From: Chloroflexota bacterium
GTDB taxonomy: Bacteria > Chloroflexota > Limnocylindria > Limnocylindrales > CSP1-4
Direction: 5' to 3'
NCBI GenBank assembly: GCA_017881915.1
Contig: JADGQK010000018.1
Span: 1-39,724, forward strand
DNA: 39,724 nucleotides
The notes beneath the pieces are model-generated. The model was not told where the DNA came from, searched no databases, and saw nothing but the letters and a program-made list of their open reading frames with translations. Position numbers and translations under genes: made by a program. This document shows positions 33,114 through 39,724 of the stretch, one piece after another (position 1 is the first letter of the stretch; the number at the start of each line of letters is the position of its first letter).

Positions 33114-34714
33114 CCGCACGGGACGCGCCGCGCACGATCCGCGAGCTGCGCCTCGCCCAGGACGGCCGACGCAAGCCGAAGGAAACGAAGGCGGCCAACC
33201 CGCTCCGCCAGGGACTGCGGCTCGAGCGCGTCCCAGACCCGTGCGTGGTCGTCCTGTTCGGCGCCACCGGCGACCTGGCCCACCGGAAGGTCCTGCCGGC
33301 CCTCTACCAGCTCCGCCGAACCAACCTGCTGCCCCACGAGTTCATGCTCGTGGCGGTTGGCCGCCGACCGTACGACGACCAGACATTCCGCCAGGAGATC
33401 GCGGCCTCCCTGGCGACCTACTCGCGGGTCCCGGTCGAAGCAGCAATCGTCGACGAGTTCCTCGCCCGGATCGTCTACCACCAGGGTGATTTCGCCGAGA
33501 ACGACGCGTTCGACCAGCTGTCGGCCCGGCTCGACACGATCGATCTCGAACACGGCACGCGTGGCAACCGCCTGTTCTACCTGGCCACCCAGCCCTCGGC
33601 CTTCGCCGAGGTCGTCGGCCAGCTCGGCCGGGTGGGCCTCGACCACGAGGTCCACGGCGGGGGCTGGCGCCGGGTCGTCATCGAAAAGCCCTTCGGGCGC
33701 GACCTGGACTCGGCCGCGCGCCTGAACCGCGAGGTCGGCAAAGTCTTCCGCGAGAAGCAGGTCTACCGGATCGACCATTACCTGGGCAAGGAGACCGTGC
33801 GCAACCTGATGGTCTTCCGATTCGGCAACGGGATCTTCGAGCCGCTCTGGAATCGGCGGTATGTCGACCACGTCCAAATCACGGTCGCGGAGTCGATCGG
33901 GGTCGAGAGTCGGGGCGCCTTCTACGAGGAGACCGGCGCTTCGCGCGACTTCCTGCAGAACCACCTGATGCAGCTCCTCGCCCTGGTCGCGATGGAACCG
34001 CCGGCCGCCTTCGAGGCCGAGGCATTGCGCGACGAGAAGGTCAAGGTCCTCCGGGCGATCTCGCCGATGACTGCCGACGAGATCCGGCGCGACGTGATCC
34101 GCGGCCAGTACGGCCCGGGTTGGGTCGCGGCCGAGCACGTCGCCGGCTACCGGTCCGAACCCCACGTGGATCCCGAATCCGAAACGGAGACCTACGTGGC
34201 CGCCCGGTTCACGATCGACGATTGGCGCTGGGCCGGCGTGCCGTTCTATATCCGCAGCGGCAAGCGGCTGCCGAAGCGCGCGACCGAGATCGCGATCCAG
34301 TTCAAGCAGGTCCCCCATCGACTTTTCCGGGATACCGCGGCGGAACCCGAGCCAAACCTCCTGGCGATGCGGATCCAGCCCGACGAGGGGATCCTCCTGC
34401 GCTTCAGCGCCAAGGTGCCGGGCCTCGGGATCGATGTCCGCAACGTGAACATGGACTTCACCTATGGCTCGGCGTTCAGTGTCGATTCGCCGGAGGCCTA
34501 CGAGACGCTGATCCTGGATGCCCTCCTCGGCGACGCGTCGCTGTTCACCCGGGCGGACGAGGTGGAGGAGGCCTGGTCGATCGTGACCCCGATCCTCGAG
34601 ACCTGGATCGACATGCCCGCCCCGGCGTTCCCGAACTACGAGGCCGGTTCGTGGGGTCCCGCTGACGCCGACGAGCTGATGGCCCGGGACGGCCGGCGCT
34701 GGCGGCGAATCTGA
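33110..34714 (+). CDS. zwf: Glucose-6-phosphate 1-dehydrogenase
   Basis: A GTG in a GTGA overlap starts a 534-aa protein, with about 40 residues before the Rossmann fold. The coenzyme site is VVVLFGATGDLAHRKVLPALYQL. The substrate and catalytic regions are RVVIEKPFGRDLDSAARLN, YRIDHYLGKETVRNLMVFRFGN (the RIDHYLGKE active-site motif with the catalytic His) and FYIRSGKRLPKRATEIAIQFK. It catalyses the first, NADP-reducing step of the oxidative pentose phosphate pathway. It is followed 16 nt later by opcA, whose product is required for full activity in several phyla. Confidence 0.97.
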   Translation: MTARDAPRTIRELRLAQDGRRKPKETKAANPLRQGLRLERVPDPCVVVLFGATGDLAHRKVLPALYQLRRTNLLPHEFMLVAVGRRPYDDQTFRQEIAASLATYSRVPVEAAIVDEFLARIVYHQGDFAENDAFDQLSARLDTIDLEHGTRGNRLFYLATQPSAFAEVVGQLGRVGLDHEVHGGGWRRVVIEKPFGRDLDSAARLNREVGKVFREKQVYRIDHYLGKETVRNLMVFRFGNGIFEPLWNRRYVDHVQITVAESIGVESRGAFYEETGASRDFLQNHLMQLLALVAMEPPAAFEAEALRDEKVKVLRAISPMTADEIRRDVIRGQYGPGWVAAEHVAGYRSEPHVDPESETETYVAARFTIDDWRWAGVPFYIRSGKRLPKRATEIAIQFKQVPHRLFRDTAAEPEPNLLAMRIQPDEGILLRFSAKVPGLGIDVRNVNMDFTYGSAFSVDSPEAYETLILDALLGDASLFTRADEVEEAWSIVTPILETWIDMPAPAFPNYEAGSWGPADADELMARDGRRWRRI

Positions 34715-34730
34715 TGGCGACGGCGAGCGG

Positions 34731-35987
34731 ATGACGGGCCGCGGCCCGGTCACGGGTGGGCCGATTGCCATCGACGATACGGCTCCGGTCGGGACCGCCC
34801 AGTTGCGCTGGGCCTCCCGGGCGTCGACGATCGACGGGATCGAACGGGAGCTGGCCCGGATCTGGACGCAGTCCAAGCGGACCGTCGAGGTCGACGGCGT
34901 CGAGGTCCGCAACATCGCCGCCCGGACGAGCGTGATGAACCTGGTCGTGATCGCTCAGCAGGGTGAGGACGGCGAGCACGGCGCAGCGATCATCGGCCAG
35001 CTCACGGGCCGGCACCCGTCGCGCACCCTGATCCTCAGCTCGGCCGACCCCGACGGGCCAGGCTGGCTCGACGCCCGGATCACCGCCCAGTGCATCCTGC
35101 CCCGGGCCGATGCGCCGGAGACCTGCGCCGAGACGATCTACATCACCGCCGGCGGCGATACCGGCCGCCATCTCGACGCGATCGTGGAGCCGCTCCTGAT
35201 CCACGACCTGCCGGTGACGGTCTGGTGGCCGGGCGAGGCCCGCCTCGAGAGTCAGCAGGCCCGCGACGTCCTGGCCTCGGCCGACCGCCTCGTGGTCGAC
35301 GGCTCGAGCTGGCGGGGCGACGGCCTGGCCCGCTTGCGCGAGCTCGCTCGCGTTGCGAGCACGACCCGGACTGCAGTTTCGGACTTCGCCCTTGCCCGGC
35401 AGTCGCGCTGGCGCGAGGCGATCGCCTCGACCTTCGACATGCCCGAGTTCCTGCCTTACCTGCGGGCCCTCCGCCGGGTAGCCGTCACCTACGGCACCCA
35501 CGATGAGAGCGGGCAGCCCGGCCGAACGAACCTGGTCAAGCCGCTCTACCACGTCGCCTGGCTCGCTTCCCGGCTGGGCCTCCAGGTGGTCAAGCCGCTG
35601 ACTCCGGTCGCCGGTCCTGCGGCGCCGTTCCGGCCCGGCGTCAAGCCGGCGCCCGGGCGCGGCTACGCCGCGACGTTGCGCCAGGGCACAACCGACGTGG
35701 CCGTGGTGATCCGGCCGGTCCTGTCGACGACCCCGGCGGGTACGACCCTGCGGGTGGAGCTGCTGTGCGAACGGCGCGGGTCTGAGCTGCGGGTGGATGT
35801 CACGGCGGAGGCCGAATCAGTCGGAGTGCGGGCGTGGCAGGACGGCGTCGAGATCCTTGACCGCCGCTTCAACGCGGCGCGCCGGACCGAGGCCGACCTG
35901 CTGGCCGAGGCGATCGAGGCGGGTGGCTCCGACCAGGTCTCCGACGATGCGGTCCGGATGGCCGCCCTGATCGCGGCCGCGGAATAG
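34731..35987 (+). CDS. opcA: Glucose-6-phosphate dehydrogenase assembly protein OpcA
   Basis: A 418-aa protein from ATG 34731. OpcA-like features: an N-terminal alpha/beta region with VRNIAARTSVMNLVVIAQQ and IIGQLTGRHPSRTLILSSADPDG, a middle with CAETIYITAGGDTGRHLDAIVEPLLIHDLPVTVWWPGEA, and a C-terminal part with LRRVAVTYGTHDESGQPGRTNLVKPLYHVAWLASRLGL. In cyanobacteria and actinomycetes OpcA promotes assembly or redox activation of the Zwf tetramer, and here it directly follows zwf. No catalytic residues are known. Confidence 0.9.
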   Translation: MTGRGPVTGGPIAIDDTAPVGTAQLRWASRASTIDGIERELARIWTQSKRTVEVDGVEVRNIAARTSVMNLVVIAQQGEDGEHGAAIIGQLTGRHPSRTLILSSADPDGPGWLDARITAQCILPRADAPETCAETIYITAGGDTGRHLDAIVEPLLIHDLPVTVWWPGEARLESQQARDVLASADRLVVDGSSWRGDGLARLRELARVASTTRTAVSDFALARQSRWREAIASTFDMPEFLPYLRALRRVAVTYGTHDESGQPGRTNLVKPLYHVAWLASRLGLQVVKPLTPVAGPAAPFRPGVKPAPGRGYAATLRQGTTDVAVVIRPVLSTTPAGTTLRVELLCERRGSELRVDVTAEAESVGVRAWQDGVEILDRRFNAARRTEADLLAEAIEAGGSDQVSDDAVRMAALIAAAE

Positions 35988-35990
35988 GCC

Positions 35991-36806
35991 GTGACCGAAG
36001 CGGACGACAGCCACTCGCCGGGCGAGCCAGGCGTCGCGATCTTCAGCGATCCCGAGGCACTTGCCGATGCCGCTGCCGAGCGAGTCAGCGACGCCCTGGT
36101 CGCCGCCGTCGAGCATCGTGGTCGGGCCGACCTGGCGACGACTGGTGGGTCCACCCCGGCCGGGCTGTACGTCCGCCTGGCGAGCGCGGCCCTCCGCCAA
36201 CGGGTGCCCTGGGCAGACGTCCACGTCTGGTGGGGCGACGATCGCTACGTGCCCCGCGACCATCCGCTCTCGAACGTCTTCGGCGTCGACGAGATCCTCC
36301 TCGACGAGGTCCACGGCGTCCTGCTCCCACTCGACCACGTCCATCCCTGGCCGACCGGCCGGGCGATTGCCGAGGACCTCGGTCCGGACTGGTGCGCCGA
36401 CACGTATGCCGCCGAGGCCCGGGCGGAGCTGCCCCTGGACCCGGCCGGCCTGCCCGTCTTCGACCTGGTCCTGCTCGGGATCGGTCCCGACGGCCATCTC
36501 CTGTCCGTCTTCCCGGGTAGCCCGGCAATCGGGTCCGGGCGACTCGCGCTCGGTGTCCCCGCCCCGATCCACGTCGAGCCGCACCTGCCCCGGGTTACCT
36601 TCAACCCGTCAATCCTCGAGGCGGCTGCAGAGATCATCGTGATGGTCGCCGGGGCTTCGAAGGCCGACGTCCTGGCCCGGATCCTCGACGGCCCGCGCCT
36701 CGACCCGGGCTCCGCCGATGGGCTGCCGGCCCAGTTCGCCCGGCGCTCCTCGGCGAGTTGGCTCGTCGACGCAGCCGCCGGGTCACAGCTTCGCCCTCGA
36801 GCATGA
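35991..36806 (+). CDS. pgl: 6-phosphogluconolactonase
   Basis: A GTG at 35991, three bases after opcA, gives 271 residues. Pgl hydrolyses 6-phosphogluconolactone. Motifs: LATTGGSTPAGLYVRLA, PWADVHVWWGDDRYVPRDHPLSNVFGVDEILLD, FDLVLLGIGPDGHLLSVFPGSP (the GxGxDGHxxSxFPG active site with the catalytic His), LPRVTFNPSILEAAAEIIVMVAGASKADVLARILDG. The DGHLLS reading replaces the common DGHTAS. It completes the first two steps of the oxidative branch. The stop overlaps the ATG of the next gene. Confidence 0.93.
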   Translation: MTEADDSHSPGEPGVAIFSDPEALADAAAERVSDALVAAVEHRGRADLATTGGSTPAGLYVRLASAALRQRVPWADVHVWWGDDRYVPRDHPLSNVFGVDEILLDEVHGVLLPLDHVHPWPTGRAIAEDLGPDWCADTYAAEARAELPLDPAGLPVFDLVLLGIGPDGHLLSVFPGSPAIGSGRLALGVPAPIHVEPHLPRVTFNPSILEAAAEIIVMVAGASKADVLARILDGPRLDPGSADGLPAQFARRSSASWLVDAAAGSQLRPRA

Positions 36807-37666
36807 CCACTTCCGGGCCGCCCGCCGGTTTCGTCGCGTCGCCCGACGGCACCCCGATCGCCTGGTGGCGGACCGATCCGCCGTCCGTTCGATCGGCCAG
36901 CCGGTCGCGGCCGGCGCTGGTCCTCGTCCACGGAGCCACCGCCGACCACACGGCCTTCCGCGCCGTCGAGCCGCGCCTCGCCCAGCGACGGATGGTGATC
37001 TCGATCGACCGCCGGGGACGGGGCGCGAGCGGCGACCTGCCCCCGTACGCGATCGGGCGGGAGTACGAGGACCTGGCCGCCGTGGTCGATTGGCTGGCGG
37101 GCGAGACCGCTGCCCCCGTCGATGTCGTCGGCCACTCGTTCGGTGGGCGCTGCGGGCTTGGCGCCGCACGGCTCACGGGCAACCTGCGCCGGCTGGTCGT
37201 CTACGAGGGCGCGCCGGCCCCGGCGGGTCGGGAATTCCAGGACCCGGCCCTCCTGGCCCGGCTCGACGCGCTCGCGGCCGAGGGCGCCCTGGACGAGCTG
37301 ATGGCCACGTTCATGAGCCAGGTGGTGGGCCTGTCGACCAGGCAGGTCGAGGCCTATCGCCGCTCACCCACCTGGCCGATCCGGGCCGCCGCAGCGCCAA
37401 CGGCGATCCGCGAGCTGCGGGCCGAAGCCGGCCGCGACGCGGCTGGCGAGCACTTCGCCGAGGTCCGGATCCCCGTCCTCCAGCTCATCGGCGGCGCGAG
37501 CCCGGCCATCTTCAGGGCAGGCACCTACGAACTCGACGCCCTGCTGGAACACGGTGAGGTGGTCACGCTGGCCGGTCAGGGACACGCCGCCCACCACACC
37601 GACCCGGGGGCGTTCGTGACCACGGTCGAGGCCTTCCTCGACGAGCGCGATACCATCGCACCATGA
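36803..37666 (+). CDS. Alpha/beta-hydrolase fold protein
   Basis: ATG 36803 sits in an ATGA overlap with pgl and gives 287 residues. The fold is canonical: oxyanion-hole region PALVLVHGATADHTAFRAVEPRLA, VISIDRRGRGASGDLP, the nucleophile elbow VVGHSFGG with Ser112, an acid residue in the VLQLIGG region, and the His in LAGQGHAAHHTDPGAFV. This resembles the small esterase/lactonase group of hydrolases. A lactonase or esterase acting alongside Pgl is possible, but the substrate is unknown. It is translationally coupled on both sides, with citrate synthase starting four bases before its stop. Confidence 0.82.
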   Translation: MTTSGPPAGFVASPDGTPIAWWRTDPPSVRSASRSRPALVLVHGATADHTAFRAVEPRLAQRRMVISIDRRGRGASGDLPPYAIGREYEDLAAVVDWLAGETAAPVDVVGHSFGGRCGLGAARLTGNLRRLVVYEGAPAPAGREFQDPALLARLDALAAEGALDELMATFMSQVVGLSTRQVEAYRRSPTWPIRAAAAPTAIRELRAEAGRDAAGEHFAEVRIPVLQLIGGASPAIFRAGTYELDALLEHGEVVTLAGQGHAAHHTDPGAFVTTVEAFLDERDTIAP

Positions 37667-38814
37667 CCGACCCCAAGAACGCCGACCCAACGAGCCCGCC
37701 AGCTACCACCGAGGCCGCCCTCGCCGACACCCGGCCGTATTCGCCCGGCCTGGCCGGTGTCATCGGTGCCGAGAGCGCGATCGGCCTCGTCGATGGGGCG
37801 CGCGGCCGGCTCCTCTACCGGGGCTATCCGATCGGGCAGCTCGTGGTCCGGGGCACCTACGCTGAAGTCGCCGACCTGCTGTGGACCGGCGAATGGCATC
37901 CCGGCGCCCAGCTCCATCCCGAACCCGTGCCTGAGCCCGTCCTGGCCACCCTGCGCGAGCTCCCTCGGGACGCCCACCCGATGGACGCCCTGCGGACGGC
38001 TGTCTCGGTCTGGGGCGCGACCCAGAAGATCGCCTGGCCGCCCACGCCCGAGCAGGCCCGCCGCCTGACCGGCTTCTCGCCCTCGGCCCTGGCCGCCTTT
38101 GGCCGGATTCGGCGCGGCCTCGAACCGGTCGAGCCCGACCTCTCGCTCGATCTCGCCGGCGGCTTCCTGCAGCAGCTCACCGGGGCGCCTCCCGATCCGG
38201 CCGCGGCACGCGCCCTGGAGGCCTACTTCATCGTCGGCGCGGAGCACGGCCTGAATGCCTCGACATTCACCGCCCGGGTGATCACCGGGACCCGCTCGGA
38301 CCTTGCCTCGGCGGTCTGCGGCGCGATCGGGGCGCTCAAGGGGCCGCTCCACGGCGGGGCCCCGGCCGAGGTCGTCAGCCAGCTCCATGAGATCGGTTCG
38401 ATCGACCGCGCCGAGGCGTGGGCCCGCCAGACGATCGCCAACAACGGCCGGATCATGGGCTTCGGCCACCGGGTCTACCGCGCCTACGATCCGCGTGCGG
38501 CAGCCCTCCGCCAGGTCGCCGAGGCGATGGAGGTGCGACCCCAGTGGCTCGACCTGGCCATCGCGGTCGAGGATGTCGTCCTGCGTGTCCTGGCCGAGCT
38601 CAAGCCCGGCCGCAACCTGAACACGAACGTCGAGTACTACGCCGCGGCGGTGCTCGAGGGTGTGGGCCTGACGCCCGACCTCTTCCCGGCCACCTTCGCC
38701 CTGGCCCGACATGCCGGCTGGACCGCCCATGCCATCGAGCAGGTCAGCGCGGACAAGCTGATCCGGCCCGACATGCGCTACACCGGTCCCCTTGACCGGG
38801 ACCTGCCGGCCTGA
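37663..38814 (+). CDS. gltA: Citrate synthase (or 2-methylcitrate synthase)
   Basis: A 383-aa type II-short citrate synthase from ATG 37663, overlapping the hydrolase gene by four bases. Motifs: SPGLAGVIGAESAIGLVDGARGRLLYRGYPI, LEAYFIVGAEHGLNASTFTARVITGTRSDLASAVCGAIGALKGPLHGGAPAEV (the AEHG and GPLHGGA active-site histidines), GFGHRVYRAYDPRA (third active-site His/Arg) and GRNLNTNVEYYAAAVLEGVGL with the catalytic Asp position reading Asn-Val-Glu. It condenses oxaloacetate with acetyl-CoA, or propionyl-CoA in the methylcitrate form, and length does not separate these. Its place at the end of a pentose phosphate operon is unusual. Confidence 0.85.
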   Translation: MTDPKNADPTSPPATTEAALADTRPYSPGLAGVIGAESAIGLVDGARGRLLYRGYPIGQLVVRGTYAEVADLLWTGEWHPGAQLHPEPVPEPVLATLRELPRDAHPMDALRTAVSVWGATQKIAWPPTPEQARRLTGFSPSALAAFGRIRRGLEPVEPDLSLDLAGGFLQQLTGAPPDPAAARALEAYFIVGAEHGLNASTFTARVITGTRSDLASAVCGAIGALKGPLHGGAPAEVVSQLHEIGSIDRAEAWARQTIANNGRIMGFGHRVYRAYDPRAAALRQVAEAMEVRPQWLDLAIAVEDVVLRVLAELKPGRNLNTNVEYYAAAVLEGVGLTPDLFPATFALARHAGWTAHAIEQVSADKLIRPDMRYTGPLDRDLPA

Positions 38815-38815
38815 C

Positions 38816-39724
38816 GTGCTGAGCCCGGGGGACGCCGGCCTCGCCCCGGCCCCGGCCCGGGCAGGTGGCCGTTTCCGGCGACCGCACCTCTCGATCGAGC
38901 TCGTCGGGATCGCCGCCGCCGTCGCGATCTGGCTCGTGGTGTGGGCCTTCGGCGAGCCATGGAGCCGCTTCCTTCTCGCCGGCCAGGACGCACGCTGCTA
39001 CTGGGTGCCCGGGTACGGAGCGCCGTATGCCCTGTCCGAGTGGACCGCGCCGATCGCCTACGTCTACTCGCCGGCCTTCCTGCAGCTCCTGGCACCACTG
39101 AAGCTGCTGGACTGGGAGCCGTTCCTGGGCCTCTGGACGATCCTGCTCCTGCTCGCCGTCCGGTTCCTGTCCGGGCCGCGCCTGTTCGCCCTGGCGCTCG
39201 CGGTCGCCGTGCCCGAGCTGATCGGCGGCAACATCCACCTGCTGATCGCCGTCGCGATCGTCGTGGGCTTCCGCTACCCGGCCGCCTGGTCGCTCATCCT
39301 GCTGACCAAGGTGACCCCAGGGATCGGTCTGCTGTGGTTCGCCGTCCGGCACGAATGGCAGGCGCTGGCGATTGCGTTCGGGGCGACCGCGGCGATCGTC
39401 GCCGTCTCGCTGGCCGTGGACCCGCGGGCCTGGCTCGACTGGCTTGGAGTGATCGGCGCCAGCGCCGGCAAGACGAGCGGGACCTGGGCCGCCATTCCCA
39501 TCCCGCTCTGGTTCCGCCTGCCGATCGCCGTCGTGGTCGTGGTGTGGGCTGCCCGCACGAATCGGCGCTGGGCCGTCCCGGTCGCCGCGATGCTCGCCCT
39601 GCCGGCGCTGTGGTATGGGGGCCTCGCGATGCTCCTCGCGGTGATCCCGCTGCGCGACCCGGGCCGGTCCGATTTCTGGTCGAGAAGGACCGGCACCGGG
39701 CGGACCGTCGTCAATGGGATCCCC
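38816..39724 (+). CDS. GT87-like polytopic membrane glycosyltransferase, C-terminus outside window
   Basis: A GTG at 38816, two bases after the citrate synthase stop, opens a frame that runs off the window end after 303 codons without a stop. After a basic N-terminus (RFRRPHLSIEL) there are several hydrophobic helices. Between the first two lies GQDARCYWVPGYGAPYAL, which fits the acidic first loop of GT-C glycosyltransferases (Asp near residue 61). Further on are AYVYSPAFLQLLAPL, PELIGGNIHLLIAVAIVVGFRYPAAWSLILLTKVTPGIGLLWFAVRHEW, the GT87 (DUF2029) pattern of polyprenyl-phosphate-mannose-dependent mannosyltransferases. Donor and acceptor are unknown. It probably shares the upstream operon's transcript. 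Confidence 0.8.
   Translation, partial: MLSPGDAGLAPAPARAGGRFRRPHLSIELVGIAAAVAIWLVVWAFGEPWSRFLLAGQDARCYWVPGYGAPYALSEWTAPIAYVYSPAFLQLLAPLKLLDWEPFLGLWTILLLLAVRFLSGPRLFALALAVAVPELIGGNIHLLIAVAIVVGFRYPAAWSLILLTKVTPGIGLLWFAVRHEWQALAIAFGATAAIVAVSLAVDPRAWLDWLGVIGASAGKTSGTWAAIPIPLWFRLPIAVVVVVWAARTNRRWAVPVAAMLALPALWYGGLAMLLAVIPLRDPGRSDFWSRRTGTGRTVVNGIP

Overview
The window is a dense, high-GC stretch of bacterial chromosome (roughly 70% G+C in the coding sequence I sampled). It has very short intergenic gaps, many 4-nt ATGA/GTGA overlaps and frequent GTG/TTG starts. An LLM-class flavin oxidoreductase, an OpcA-type pentose phosphate operon, a ComEC of the 'SGWN' type and the general gene order suggest a GC-rich Chloroflexota (Limnocylindria-like). 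That placement is inference, because no rRNA or other marker is present to fix it. I saw no tRNA, rRNA, CRISPR array, transposase or prophage gene.

Layout. (1) 1-2207, minus: a partial GH3 beta-N-acetylhexosaminidase lipoprotein and a DUF2157-like membrane protein. (2) 2339-3130: a decayed island holding a truncated copy of an LLM oxidoreductase, three stem-loops, a lower-GC cupin gene and a relic of a NUDIX hydrolase on the minus strand. (3) 3133-4487, plus: an intact LLM oxidoreductase coupled to a short lectin-like propeller protein. (4) 4652-9858, plus: a DNA-uptake and replication operon, comEA, comEC (membrane part), a separate MBL-domain gene, an HD-domain protein and holA. (5) 9913-13998, minus: a zinc-ribbon protein, rsfS, nadD, obgE and a LysM/M23 peptidase. 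(6) 14245-18878, minus: rho, a 762-nt non-coding gap, a small transaldolase and pyrG. (7) 18986-24640, minus: a HAD phosphatase, a newly noticed 51-aa membrane protein, an unknown 176-aa protein, two ABC-2 permeases with their ATPase, and psuG. (8) 24848-28565: an NRAMP-family transporter pseudogene with an internal deletion, an S9 peptidase and a PfkB-family kinase. (9) 28692-39724, plus: a long operon of tkt, rpiB, pgi, zwf, opcA, pgl, an alpha/beta hydrolase, a citrate synthase and a partial GT87-like membrane glycosyltransferase.

How the genes work together. Region 9 encodes most of the oxidative and non-oxidative pentose phosphate pathway in one transcription unit, and the transaldolase sits alone in region 6. 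The 6-phosphogluconate dehydrogenase (gnd) and ribulose-phosphate epimerase (rpe) genes are not in the window. Region 4 is a competence cluster in which ComEC has been split into two translationally coupled genes. PsuG and the PfkB kinase, about 3 kb apart, could form a pseudouridine degradation pair. The genuinely odd material is the decayed island at 2.3-3.1 kb, the ComEC fission with a 245-nt overlap behind it, the deleted NRAMP gene, the small membrane protein in the ABC cluster, and a few unassigned inverted repeats next to promoters. I did not find a clearly new defence or mobile system.
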